Shown: positions 23,922 through 35,340, counted from the stretch's first letter. The stretch: 64,000 nucleotides of DNA from Osmia lignaria lignaria (GCF_051020975.1 NC_135039.1:9646692-9710691); one strand, 5' to 3'. Numbers and translations are program-made. Notes: a model not told the origin generated them from the sequence alone.

Positions 23922-24299
23922 TAAATAGCAGAGAACAACTTTGGTCTCCAAAATAATATAACATATATGTCAAACAAAATTTCGCAGTGAGATAATGCTA
24001 TTTTTATTAAAGAAAACAAATTTAATATCTACGATAGCGATGGAAGAATACAATTTTTTTAAAATAGAAGAAAAAAACTGAATTTAAAATGTTTACAACC
24101 AACCATAAAATTTGGTGACAGATTTATAATAGCATTTATAATAGAGTAGGTGAATTAGTATTTGTGGACAAAAATAAATAATTATTTAGCTTGAAGAATA
24201 ATTTAGCAAAATTGTGCTGACAACGTGCAGATCAGTGAATGGTATTTTGTTAAGATAATAAAATAATCTAAAGAAAAGATATAATAAAAAAATATAATA

Positions 24300-24900
24300 A
24301 AGTATTCTGCAAATTTTGTAATATTGTAATTCTGAAATTTTTAAACTGATATTTTGATATTTTAAAATTTTAGAATCTCAAAATTTGGGGGTTTTTTAAT
24401 TCTGAAATTTAAAAAATTTGTAACTTTGGAATTTTGAAATTTTTAAACGTCTAACATCTGAAATTTTGGAATTTTAGAAATTTTTAAACTGATATTTTGA
24501 TATTTCAGAATTTTAGAATCTCAAAATTTGGGAGTGTTTTATTTCTGAAATTTAAAAAATTTGTAACTTTGGAATTTTGAAATTTTTAAACGTCTAACAT
24601 CTGAAATTTTTGAATTTTAGAAATTTTTAAACTGATATTTTGATATTTCAGAATTTTAGAATCTCAAAATTTGGGGGTATTTTATTTCTGAAATTTAAAA
24701 AGTTTGTAACTTTGGAATTTTGAAATTTTTAAACGTCTAACATCTGACATTTTAGAATTTTAGAATTTTAGAATTCTGGAATTTTGAAACTATTTTGAAA
24801 TTTGGGAATTTTAGAATTCTGAAGTGTAGGAAATCTGAAATTTAAGATTTCTGATGTTTCGAAATTTTTGAATTTTAAAATTACAGACTCACACTGGCTC
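24300..24900. repeat. AAATTC-type minisatellite, about 142 bp period
   Basis: AAACTGATATTTTGATATT recurs at about 24343, 24487 and 24627, embedded in shorter GAATTTTGAAATT motifs. It is followed by CTAATTACGGCAATGCAC, a probable MITE end. Confidence 0.8.
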
Positions 24901-24939
24901 TTATCTAATTACGGCAATGCACATTTCATATTTTCATCA

Positions 24940-26720
24940 TATATTTCCATTCAATGTATAAACAATCTACACCCTCTTTTGCAAAACCTTTATAGGGTCA
25001 ATTAAATAAACAATTTTGAGAACAAAACTAAAAAACGTCTTATGAAAGAATAGTAAAGCATTAAAGTGACACAATTAAATTAATTACAAACAATTATTTT
25101 TAACATATCAACACGCTTACATCATGTTACGCCACGATAGTTATTTTGTATTTATAGGTTCAATTTATATAGTATCTGAATATTTGTATGGCCTCGAAAT
25201 TATAAACAAGAATATATAATAAATAATAAATAGTTTCTGTATTTTCGTTACCTATAAATTGTAATGCAACATAGAATAGTACACTTGTTTTATTTACTAC
25301 ATATTTTCCTAAAATACAAATTGTAATATTCGAAATTATACCAATGTTCAAATATTTTTGTGACTGACTATAAATGATAAGTGTTGCTGAATAAAGACAC
25401 TCGCGATTAAATCAGGCTCCCCAGGAAAAATTATGATGTCCCGGGTTCTCATCCTTCCCCATAGGCATTCCCAGAGGAAGTGACAATGTAGGTAAGGCGC
25501 TACCTCTATATATAGGAGTCTTTCCCCACCACTTGCGTGTAAACGTATACGCGGGAAATTTGAATCAATATTAACATTAGAGCTACCAATCCACTCAAAA
25601 TGACTGGTTGCAAATTTGTTATTTTAAATAATAAACTTTACCAAGGTATTATTGTTAAAATGTATATATTAAATTATATTTCATCCTTTACTTATTTAAT
25701 TTTCTACATTATTTTCAATTTAAAAATAAGCGTAAATCAAACATCGGTAGTTCTAATGTTAATTTATTGTTCATATTTCTCAGTTATATATTAAACTATA
25801 TAATGTTTATCTATCGGAAGTAGCGGGTGTTGAAAAAATCCAATTAATAACTTTTTGATTATTACAAATTCACATATAACTTTGTTGAAATAATGAAAGT
25901 TAGATGTACTTCAATTATTATAAGAGGAAATCGAAAAGAAAGGTTACATCTTTTAATCTTTATTTATTGTTAATTATAAGATGGTAGTGTGCATCTATTT
26001 TATTTATAGCCGGTGGATAATGAGTTAATATTAACATCATCAAAATTAGAATTTTGAGAATTCCTGCTTTCCCTATATCGCCATTTTTCCTGGAAAACCC
26101 TGATTTGATCGCCAGTGTAAAAATATTCAGGGATACAGTATAGGATCAAAAGGGACACTTCGTACACTCCACCCAATTATAGTATCCGCTCAGTAATTCC
26201 CTGTCATACACCCTTTTATAGGTTGCTGGGAGGTATATTTACTACTTGATCCGATATTACTGATTAGTATATGTGATCACTTGGACCAATAACGAAAATA
26301 TGTATATCCTGTCGTCATGATTATGTGCAAATTGGTGAACCTATTAAGCAATAACAAATCAGAGCCGCATTCCTTCCAGTTACTCCTAATACCACCTGAA
26401 ACTTCTAGAGAACCAATTTATAAAACAACCTTTCCCTCGTTATTAACAGGACGAGGTAAGGAGTCAGCGTCATTCAACGATATTATCCGTGGGATATAAT
26501 TAACTAAAAGCATAGACGTAGCTAGAATTTTCTTCCAGAAGGAACCAGGTACCCAAGAGTTCCCTAGTGTGACAGTGCTCAAATTAGGATAATCTTTGAG
26601 AATTTTTTTAATGAAAACCATGAAACCGATTGATATAAAACTTTTCGTATATATTGTACTACATTTAAGGAATATTTCAAAATTTTTTCAACCATAAATA
26701 TGTATAAGTAATAGTTACGT
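24940..26720. other. AT-rich DNA, no gene supported
   Basis: No exon supported. A GC-richer patch at 25415-25560 resembles 49120-49190 (CCC(C/G)GG-AAAAT then CTTCC...GGCATTCCC) and may be a shared repeat. Confidence 0.4.
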
Positions 26721-26721
26721 C

Positions 26722-26886
26722 TGTATAGGAAAAATTCTATGTATTGTACGAAAGTTTTTAATTAATATCTTGGAAACTAATAGGAAGCCGAAGATATCAA
26801 TTTATATTTAGGGTCCCCTCCTGCCTCCCCCCTCCCCCTCAAAATTTTATCTTAATCTGCGACCGGTCGTATTCGGAACTTCATCC
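26722..26886. repeat. Single arm of the TGTAGTTCCGAATACG foldback family
   Basis: AAAATTCTATGTATTGTACG through GGTCGTATTCGGAACT matches both arms of the foldback 51559-52983. Confidence 0.85.
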
Positions 26887-26893
26887 CCATATA

Positions 26894-27410
26894 CAGTGTG
26901 TCCGCGCTAAAGTGTGACAGTCGTTTTATTTCGTAACTATTGATGATAGGAAAAATTGTTTATATGGAAATTGCACGGTACAAGGGGGCCCATATTTTGG
27001 CGTGAACGAAAATTTATTTACATTATTAGTTTAAAAGATATGATGGTCAAGTTTCGTTTTTTAAATGGAACTATATATTTTTTTCAGATCATGTGATAAT
27101 GCTTTTCAAGACGAATTTATTAAGCACCCGATTTTAATTTATTTTCAAGATATAACGTTTACAAATTTCCCGATTTTCAGTGGTTACGTCTCGGTTTGAG
27201 TAACAAGTCGTAAAAGCGGTCCTATTGTTGCGGTTTCTTATTCTTTGGGTCTGCCGTTCCTAGCGTAGACCCCCGCTGTGGCACTTACCGCAACAATAGG
27301 GCCGCTTTTACGACTTGCCACTCAAACCGAAACGTATCTACTGAAAATCGGGTAATTTGTAAACGTATATCTTGAAAACTAATTGTTGAAAACAATAGGG
27401 CCGCTTTTAC
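26894..27410. mobile_element. Foldback element related to 12580-12955, with internal hairpin
   Basis: Begins CAGTGTGTCCGCGC. Positions 27138-27383 form a long hairpin (TTTGAGTAACAAGTCGTAAA paired with its inverse). The right part is replaced at 27411 by a hAT-like fragment. Confidence 0.82.
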
Positions 27411-27654
27411 CCTTAAGCTTAATGTCAGTAGCGATCCCCCAGTTCATAAAAAAGATACAAAAATCGTTGTACGGAACTATGCGCTTCACAGTTCTAGTGC
27501 AGTGGCGTGGTGTTTGACTCTGTGCGCATGCGCACACAGGAAGCTGCGCTCGAGGCTGCGCGGTAGAGAGAGCACTGACGCTCCCACAGTGCCGGTACAA
27601 GATTAAAAATTTTCTGGAGCAGCACCCCCCTAATTTGAGCTACGAGCCGCCACT
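27411..27654. mobile_element. Truncated hAT-like copy (relative of 2260-3491)
   Basis: Shares CTTAAGCTTAATGTCAGTAG and the right terminus TACGAGCCGCCACTAG with 2260-3491; the left end is missing. Confidence 0.8.
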
Positions 27655-27790
27655 AGTAATTATTATAGTTATCTGAGATAGAAGAACCAAAAAGATTCTC
27701 AATCTGTACGAGTGTAGGTATAGTTTGATCTAGAATCGTGGAAAAATATTGAAAATTAAAAGAATTATAGACACATATGCGAACTAAAGC

Positions 27791-28342
27791 GTTATCCAAA
27801 TTGAGTGTCACATTTTTAAATTAAAATATAACGCAAAGTATTTGAGATTTGTATAGTCTTTTTATTTTAACACAAAGTCTGTTTTACAATATTACTTATA
27901 ATAAACAATATCGATCAAGTGTCCTCCTCGGCTTTTTTTCATGAGCCCGATGCATTGGACCAAATTTAATGGACGCGTAATTACATGAGTAAGAAACATC
28001 GATTGGCCTCCAAGACCGTGTGATTTAACACCGTTAGAATTTTTTCTACGGAAATTTTTGAAAAAAAGTCTACGCTAATAATCCAAACACTACTGACGAG
28101 CTGAAAAACAATATCACATTTGCCATTGATAAAATTGAATTCCAGTTATGTGAAAATGTAATGGAAAATTGGATCAAACGCATTGGTCTTGTGGAAAAAA
28201 TCCTAGGAAAATACTTGAATGATATTGTCTTTCATAATTAATGTCATAAAGTAAATTTTGTGTTAAAATAAAAAAACTATACAAATTTCAAATACTTTGA
28301 ATTTTATTTAAATTTAGAAATGTGACACTCAATTTGGATAAC
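27791..28342 (+). mobile_element. Decayed mariner-type element, copy 2
   Basis: GTTATCCAAATTGAGTGTCA and its inverse TGACACTCAATTTGGATAAC are perfect outer ends, with about 120 bp TIRs shared with 716-1806. Internal deletion leaves 552 bp. Confidence 0.93.
28001..28241 (+). pseudogene. Mariner-type transposase C-terminus with frameshift
   Basis: Reads DWPPRPCDLTPLEFFLRKFL, then after a frameshift NTTDELKNNITFAIDKIEF and ENWIKRIGLVEKILG to TAA. The PLEFFL motif carries the final catalytic acidic residue of IS630/Tc1/mariner DDE enzymes. Broken and inactive. Confidence 0.85.
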
Positions 28343-28344
28343 CC

Positions 28345-29245
28345 TTTATTTTGAAAAATAGTTATCTCAAATACAAAACATATAGGATGAGTTGTAATCA
28401 ATTTTATAAAAAAATGTTTGAAATAAAATTTAGAAGACTAATTCAGCAATTTATATTATCTTGATCAAATAATTTTTCATAGTCGTTGACAATTTTTGAT
28501 AGAATTAGGTAACAAGTTATTCCAAATGATCATTTATACTAATTAATACAACATTTTAAAAAACAGGATTTTCTGCACAAGATTTCCAATAATTTAAATA
28601 ATTACATATTCTATATCAAGAATTTACGAGTTTAGCCTTTTTCTCTTAACAAAATTCAAACTACCACTGATATAAAAAATTCGTTGAAATAAATTTAAAT
28701 TAAACTTTAAATGAATTATTCAAAACTTGTTCCATTTATTTTAAATAGCAAATACAGGTTAACATAGACGATAAAGCTTGTGTTACTCCACAGTTGCTTG
28801 AAATAGAATCCTCCAGGTCAAAAACTTTTCAAACTACTCAACATAGTCCATTCAAATACTTTGCATGTTTCCAAAGCCAACAAAATATACGTTTGAAAAC
28901 TCGTAAAACTGGAACACTGCTTATAAATTTAACTTAAGTTTCATGATAGCATTAATTCTATGAAAAATAAATACTGAAAGGTAAACTATAGATACCGATG
29001 GTATCTGTTATCTATTTGTCTCAGATTATTTCATCATTTGATTGAAAGTCAGTAACCTATATCAAAGTTTATTTTTAATTCTTACATGAATGCAATTTGC
29101 TTTTATCATTTTTTGCAGACATCACCATCGACTGGCAAACTCAAACATTTAATCGTAGATGATACGAAGTAAACATTAACCTACATGTAGGATTTTTAAA
29201 ATACAATACTTTGATTCTTTGATGAAAGAAAATGAAAAGAATGAA
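28345..29245. other. AT-rich DNA, weak exon candidate only
   Basis: A frame at 29119-29168 after TTTTTTGCAG reads TSPSTGKLKHLIVDDTK then GTAAAC or a TAA stop. It cannot be joined in phase to 31587-31691. Nothing else is recognised. Confidence 0.35.
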
Positions 29246-30117
29246 AAGAACACAATAGGGTGCTTTCTCCCCTTATTTCCTGAGTAAGGAAGAAGCCGTT
29301 CCTGGGAACAAGATTGCGGGCCCCCTTACCGATGGTGTATGAAGAACCCTAGGTGGTGTTGAAAAAATTTGCAAAAAAACCCCAACACATGAAAAAATTG
29401 CCAAAGCAAAAGGAAAGAACAGGAGGACTAAAGGGGAGTTACTGGAGCACAGTACCTCCACATCTCAAGAGGAATGGAAGCTTAGAGGTCGTGGAAGATC
29501 TAAAGCAGAAGTTCGAGAAGTTGAAAAGGTGGGGGGAGGGGGGTAAATTTTAAGTGTGATGACTGAGCAGAGGGGAAAGGATCTTTTGATCCGGTAAGGA
29601 ATGCAGTTATGATAGTATAGGGTGGTTTGAAAAACGAGAAGATTTAGATAGGAGGAAGTGTGAGCAAAATAGCGAGAAATGAGGTTTTTAAGGGAGGATG
29701 GGCTCGATGTCGGGTTTCTCGTGGAATTTGGTGATGGGATATCGCATGTGTTCTAACACAATAGGGTGATTCTTTTCGCTTGTTTCTTGAATAAGGGAAA
29801 GCCGTTCCTGGGGGCAAGATCGCGGGCCCCCTTACCAGTGGTGTATGACGAATCCAGGGTGGTATTACCGAAAGGGAGTTGAAAAATTTATGTATGGTAG
29901 AAGAGGGGAAAAATTTTCGGAAAGACCCCAAACATGAGTGTTCTAACACAATAGGGTGCCAATCTTCAGTTGCTTTTAGGATGGCGGACCATGGAGAGAG
30001 CCACAAAGATAATTGTATTAATCATGTTTGTATACGCAGCGTTCAATGTATAGCGCCGAAAGTTTTTTATTTATCTCAGCAAGTAATAAACCCCTGAAAC
30101 TGAAATTTTGTATCTAA

Positions 30118-30830
30118 CAAGGAGAACTACCCAAGTGTTACACTCACTTATTAATGAAACTTTGCCAGCTTGTAGAGCTCGTCGAGCTGAACACGCCTAT
30201 ACCCCGTTTTGTGGGCAGACGACTAATTGTTTAAAAGATATTAATAATTAAAGTTAGTTACTACTTTCATTGATAAGTATGCCAAACTTACACATACAAT
30301 TCGCAATCTAGAGATCCACGGTTCAAATCCTTGGTTCCCAACATTTTTTTTTTTAATGATAATTTGTCTCCTTTTGAATAACTATTACATAAAAATCATT
30401 ATTAAAAAAAAAAGGAAAAAAAAAGGAACCGAGGACCTTTAGATTACGAGTCATGTGTTTAACCATGGAGCAGATCCGTGACTTGCAATTTGAAGGTCCT
30501 CGGTTCAAATCCTTGGTTCCCAAAAAAATTTTTTTCTTTTTATGATAATTTTTATGTAATAGTTATTCAAAAAGAGACAAATTATCATTAAAAAAAAAAA
30601 AAAATGTTGGGAATCAAGGATTTGAATTGTGGATCTCTAGATTGCGAGTTGTATGTGTGAGTTTGTCATACTTCTCAATGAAAGTAGTAACTAACTTTAA
30701 TTATTAATATCTTTTAAACAATTAGTCGTCTGCCCACAAAACGGGGTATAGGCGTGTTCTGCTCGACGAGCTCTACAAGCTGGCAAAGTTTCATTAATAA
30801 GTGAGTGTAACACTTGGGTAGTTCCCCTTC
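30118..30830. mobile_element. Harbinger-like foldback MITE with tRNA-like segments (copy 1), TAA TSD
   Basis: CAAGGAGAACTACCC and its inverse GGGTAGTTCCCCTT(C) are flanked by TAA on both sides. The empty site TATCTAAAATCC is present at about 31163 in a tandem sister unit. TIRs exceed 170 bp. Inside are four segments resembling tRNA 3' halves with B-box-like GGTTCAAATCC, two outer (CCACGGTTCAAATCC) and two inner (CCTCGGTTCAAATCC), arranged as inverted pairs. No full cloverleaf is present. Confidence 0.93.
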
Positions 30831-31009
30831 TAAGATCCACCCCTTCTACTCGTGGAGTTTGATGTTAGGATATTGCATGTGTTCTAACACAATAGAGTGC
30901 CAGCATTCGGTTACTTTGAACCTTCGGACGGCGAACCATGGAGAAAGCCACAAAGATAATTGTATTAATCACGTCAATACATGCAGCTTTCAATGTACAT
31001 CGCCAAAAT

Positions 31010-31108
31010 CGGTGGCACCCAAAATCCCGACAGCCAAAACTCCGTGTTCTTGGTTAGGTTAGGGTTAGAGTTAGGGTTTTTGGGTTGCCGGGATTTTGGA
31101 GTGGACCC
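31010..31108. mobile_element. 99 bp insertion with 9 bp duplication and TTAGG-like core
   Basis: The 9-mer CGCCAAAAT flanks it (31001-31009 and 31109-31117). Ends ACCCAAAATCCCG and CGGGATTTTGG are roughly inverted. The core has TTGGTTAGGTTAGGG. A sister unit at about 31388 (CACCAAAAT) lacks it. Confidence 0.75.
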
Positions 31109-31586
31109 CGCCAAAATATGTTTTATTAATATCTCAGAAACTAATAAATACCTGAAGCAGAAATTTTGTATCTAAAATCCACCCCTCCTACCCTTCTAAA
31201 CGGCGCGTCGATCAACGACCAGACCCTTTCGAAACTGCAGCTTTCTTTAATTTTAATTTTTATCGCAATTAAAATGAATAATATTTTTCAGGAAATGAAT
31301 GTTGAACCCTCGGACGACGGACCATGGAGAGAGCCACAAAGATAGTTGCATTAATCACGTCAGTACATGCAGCTTTTAATATACAACACCAAAATTTTTT
31401 GTATTAATACCTCAAAAAGTAATAAATACCTAAAGCAGAAATTTTATATCTAAAATCCATCCCTTCTACCCTACAACATCTCCAAACTCCATGTCGATCA
31501 ACTACCAGAGCCCTTCGAAATTGCAGCCTTCCCTAATTTTAACTCTTTTTATTTGTATCGCAATCAAAATGAACAATATTTTTCAG

Positions 31587-31691
31587 GAAATGAATGTTGC
31601 AAGTCAGCAATTTACGTCGTATTTAACGAAGTATAGAGAGGAATTATCAGAAAATGATATGATTTCTGCAAAACCAGTTGGACAAAGATAA
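31587..31691 (+). CDS. Candidate terminal exon of an unrecognised host gene
   Basis: An open frame of 34 codons plus TAA follows a good acceptor (pyrimidine-rich tract then TTTTTCAG). It reads EMNVASQQFTSYLTKYREEL and continues SENDMISAKPVGQR. It is mostly polar, lysine/glutamate-rich and probably helical, with no transmembrane segment. I do not recognise the family. The intron just upstream is duplicated in tandem: a copy of the acceptor and the first bases of this exon recurs at 31277-31308, where it runs into a MITE-derived unit. Upstream exons were not identified. Phase-0 joining is needed for this frame, and the candidate exon at 29119-29168 does not fit. It may be a real exon or a chance frame. 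Confidence 0.4.
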   Translation, partial: EMNVASQQFTSYLTKYREELSENDMISAKPVGQR

Positions 31692-33100
31692 CGCTGTTGA
31701 CTGTATTCTCGATCGATAACTTATCAACGAAACAGAGCGGATGTTATACGTATAATCAGCACATCGGTGCGCAGTGATATAATGTTTCCATTGCGAAGTA
31801 TCCTTTATTCATATTTTTATCTTCGTATTTGATATGACTAATTCCATTTAAACTTCTTTTATTGATTATAACGAAGATTAATTTAGGTTCCCAGAATCAT
31901 CTTATTCACTTTCTTCGATAGAAATATCGGGTATTGTTTTATATAAGTATCATTGGTGATACAAAAGATATAAAAAAATAGTTGAAATAAAAGTTATACC
32001 GTTTCTTAAGGTCTATAAAGCTGCGTGTAAGTTTTTTTTTTAAATCATCCTCTTTGCAAAATTGAATTCCCCTTCCCCCTCCGTTTTGAAAAATTTTACG
32101 CAGTTTTATAGACCTCAAGAAACGATATAACTTTTATTTCAACTATTTTTTGATATCTTTTGTTGTTTACGATTTATAAGCACGTATATAGAAAGGGCGG
32201 TTCGGATAAAAGGGTTGATATCTCCCTTAAAGTGAAAAATGGGCACCAACGAATTACAGTTATCTTCATAAACAGGTCTAATAAATATTTATGCAAAGTT
32301 TCATCAAAATCGGAGTGTATCAGTCCCCGATGTTCCCTTGTCAGTCGAACTGCGCGAAACTCTCGTACTCTCTCGTGAAAAATACAATAGATGGATGCAA
32401 TAATTACATTTATAGAATCATTTTTGTGAAATGCCACACTTATATTGTAATACACATTCTTCTTGTAACGACAGTGCTCTACTTTTTATTTACTTTACAA
32501 TATGGAAAATACATAAGATAAATTCATGGCAAAATAATAAAAAATTTATGTCATAAAACAAAATCTATAAATCAAAATATAAATAACTTATTGTGAAACG
32601 GACAACATACATTTTAACTTAAGACCATTCGGTAAAATTACTAAAAAAAGAAAAATTATTTTTTATTGTTGTCTGCAGATCTTTTAAATGGTTTTTATAT
32701 TCTATTTTTATATCCAGTTATTATATGTCTTTCCACCCCTTTTCAAGTTTGTTTTTTCATCTACTCATACTTTTATTATAAAAATGTAGAAAAAAGGTGT
32801 GGATTGTGATAGGACGGTCCCCTTGCTTTAAGGGAATTATCGATCGACTACTGTAGAGGTATTAGGGTCAAGATAAGAAGGTGAGGCAAGGGGGAATTAA
32901 TGATTATATTTTATAGGAATACTAGGGAAGAAGGTGGCAAATATGAACCACTTGTCTTGTTTCGAAAAGCGAAACCTTAAATTGTATCATTATCGTAGGA
33001 TGACTCGGAGGATGACTCGGAGACCACTGGAAGGGTCTTTCTGGAATGTCGCGAATTGCCCTTCCAGCTCTGTTTCTATTGGTCACGCTGGGGTCCAGGA
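31692..33100. other. AT-rich DNA with one hairpin element (31961-32163)
   Basis: Arms ACAAAAGATAT...ATAGACCT are inverted over about 65 bp around 31961-32163. Positions 32190-32380 carry TTTCATCAAAATCGG, a motif common at MITE arms. A GATGACTCGGA direct repeat lies at about 33000-33020. No gene supported. Confidence 0.6.
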
Positions 33101-33105
33101 GAAGA

Positions 33106-33396
33106 TCAGAAACTCATGATGGATTTGAAGCACACGAGTGAGAAAGAGCAGAGAGGTCCAGGTTCAAAAAATATCTCGCTGACTCCATGTGTTTGCCAAT
33201 CAGAACGCGGATGAAGTTTTTCATCCCTAATGTCCAAAGAGCAAACCCGTTGTTTTACTATCTTAATATACAGCTTTTCATTCTCATATGCTCCATTTCC
33301 TTCTAACCTCTTAATGAACATGCTTTTTGTTCTTCGGCATGCGTTTTGTTCTTCGCTTTGCTCTGTACGAAGAATCTGATGTGTCAGGACCTCCAA
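33106..33396 (-). pseudogene. Unrecognised 96-codon frame downstream of the broken gene
   Basis: A minus-strand open frame starts about 46 bp after the end of the frame at 33443 and runs 96 codons. It contains AYENEKLYIKIVKQRVCSLD and EIFFEPGPLCSFSL. No family is recognised. Its interest is positional: close spacing and the same strand as its neighbour suggest a compact, intronless gene block. It could be a degraded second gene of an inserted element, or a chance frame. Confidence 0.25.
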
Positions 33397-33442
33397 CCTG
33401 GGGTTCGGAACTAGACTCTCGGGAAGGTGCCTGATATAGAAT

Positions 33443-34292
33443 TTATGGCGAAGGCGGAGGTTGGATAGATTCTGATCTGACCATTGTTGACACTACCCTT
33501 TGAAGATCCCTTACTGTTGAATTTACGTGTTCTATGGCGTTCTTCATCTCACGTGCCGACTTATCACTTTGCTTCTGATAAATCTCGTCTTGAATAGCCA
33601 TATCCGTAGCTTTTTTATATAAGTCAAACAGAAGATAATTGGCTGGATTCGACTCGGCCATCTTCTTCCCTATTACAACGCCCTCTATGTATGCTCTGAC
33701 GGCATGGGGGCCCATCTCCACACTTTCCTTAAAACACATTAGAATTTCTTGTTTCCTTGATGTGATCCAGGTATTAATTTCAACTCGATAGCTATTCCAG
33801 AAGTCTTTCATTATGAAGTTTGGATGAGAAAGCCCTCTATTTAATATGTGGGCAACCTGTTTCTCAATAGGGGCTAATTCTTCAAGACCATAGGTGAGGT
33901 CTTGGAATAGGAGAGTTAATTGGTGGAGATGTGAATCAGGAGAAGAAGGCAGTTGGGAACGGGATTTTGATCGGGCGGAGTCTGGCTCTATATGAATCCT
34001 TGGAGGTTGGAATTTGGAAGAAAAGGAGACAGATGCTGACATCGGGGAGGTAGGTCTGACCTCGTCTTTTTCAGTCTCCTCAAACGAACTCGGGCAAGGC
34101 TCGGTCGCGCTCTCTAGAAAGGAGCCTTCTCAGGGAGGAGGCTTCTTCGGAGCCTTCGCGGAATCGGGAACTATCGCTTTCTGGCGACGATGGCGGTAAA
34201 ACGCCGGGTCCAGTCCTGTCTCTGTCGAATTCCATCTCAGTTACCGATGGAGTTAGTTTCTTCTTTTGATAGTCGGACATTGCTGATGTCAA
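33443..34292 (-). pseudogene. Unrecognised broken gene, possibly virus- or gag-derived
   Basis: Two overlapping minus-strand frames lie end to end: 34292-34080 (about 70 codons) and 34042-33443 (199 codons). Near 34080 a one-base shift separates them; without it they would form one product of about 270 residues. The first part is rich in Ser, Glu, Arg and Pro and probably disordered. The second has a helical central region (YGLEELAPIEKQVAHIL, later AYIEGVVIGKKMAESNP) and a C-terminal heptad-like stretch (EMKNAIEHVNSTVRDLQ). Base composition is less AT-rich than the neighbourhood and the frame has no introns. The disordered-then-helical layout is seen in negative-strand viral phosphoproteins and in some retroelement gag proteins, but I see no diagnostic motif. 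Function unknown. Confidence 0.4.
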
Positions 34293-34386
34293 TCTGTTGG
34301 ATAGAATTATATGGATATATGTTTTTGCGCACTCGATTTGTGACCCGTTCGGGGGGGTTCACTCTATACACTCTATGAGAACTTTG

Positions 34387-34572
34387 TTAGGGAGGGTAAG
34401 GGAATCTTGTGGTTCTACCATCAAAGCAAGGACGGGAGATACTTGGGATGGGAATCTCAGTGGTGAAGAATTCCAGGATGCTCTTTGCGTTATGCGATCG
34501 GGGGAGGACTACGCGGTGGGACAGGGGATCGTCGGAGGTAGGGCAGTAAATGGGACGGTGTCGCGGCTTACA
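34387..34572 (-). pseudogene. Unrecognised C-terminal coding remnant upstream of the broken gene
   Basis: About 60 codons without a stop on the minus strand, ending at a TAG/TAA-type stop at 34387, include SHNAKSILEFFTTEIPIPSI and end TTRFPYPP. Codons are GC-richer than the region. The stop lies about 95 bp before the next frame begins (34292), as in compact viral or transposon gene strings. The 5' side is cut by a TAGTGATGGGC-type repeat near 34585. No family is recognised. Confidence 0.25.
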
Positions 34573-34584
34573 ATAAATCGTACT

Positions 34585-35340
34585 AGTGATGGGCGATACA
34601 GTATCGATATTTGAAATATCGATTATTATATGAATATCGAAATTTTGAGTATTGCCATCGCCCCGTTTCGAGAACAAAGTCAAGCCAAATAGCATACCTG
34701 CTCCGTAATAAGCAACTGTTCGGTCCCGAGCGAGTTGCTTATTTCGAGGCAATACTGTATAGTTCGTTCAACGTAAACAAAAATTTGACGTCATTGTTTA
34801 ATTTTGGCGGTAGCAACTATTGGCTATTAATCCATTCCCTCTGGACTGGAAGCCAATAGTTGCATTGACGATATATAACCGTAGTGTAAAAAGAAATATC
34901 CAATAACGAACTTTCTATAGAGTTTGCGATTGGTTGATATCTAGTTTTATTTTTAACCGACTTCGAAAAAGGAGGAAGTTACTCAATTCGATCAGTATAT
35001 ATTTTTTTTTCTGTGTTTGTTCACCGATTACTCCGAGATGGATGGACCAATTGGCACGAAACCTTTTGCATCTGGTAGAGTATGTCTCCCGATTGGTCCC
35101 GTTAAAAGAATATTTTGAATTTTTTCATTGTTAAGGATTATTATCGCAAAAAACAGGAAGTTTCTATTCTCAACATAGGATGATTTCAATGACCCATAAT
35201 ATGTTGTCGGGGGCATGATTCTGAACAACTTTTTCATTATGCATAATTAACCTAACCCTAACCCTAACCCTAACCTAGGTTAGGTTAGTCATTTTGCGTG
35301 GAAATGCGTTTTTATCAAGATAATAGGGGGTTTCCGCACT
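34585..35340. repeat. Eroded repeats: TAGTGATGGGC end and AACCGACTTCG motif
   Basis: TAGTGATGGGCGATACAG with TATCGATATT palindromes starts at about 34585 and resembles sequence near 42040-42110 and the inverse end at about 44471-44480. AACCGACTTCGAAAAAGG (about 34955) begins a segment shared with 6246. A CCTAACCCTAACC tract at 35249-35290 flips into TAGGTTAGGTTAG. Confidence 0.6.

Larger units (their letters stand above)
29250..31310. repeat. Tandem and dispersed duplications (ACACAATAGGGTG and GGCGGACCATGG units)
   Basis: TTCTAACACAATAGGGTG-like sequence recurs near 29251, 29751, 29940 and 30882, and CATGGAGA(G/A)AGCCACAAAGAT near 29991, 30939 and 31322. Two blocks (29251-29480 and 29756-29935) share GAAGCCGTTCCTGGG and GGGCCCCCTTACC. 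The last unit carries a copy of an intron end and exon start (31277-31308). Confidence 0.8.

Noticed and set aside
29119..29168. Possible exon TSPSTGKLKHLIVDDTK after a TTTTTTGCAG acceptor
   Set aside because: Phase does not join to 31587-31691, and no upstream exon is found; could be chance.
30400..30525. Possible functional tRNA genes (GGTTCAAATCC)
   Set aside because: Only 3' halves are present and they pair as one long hairpin; no 5' acceptor or D-arm.
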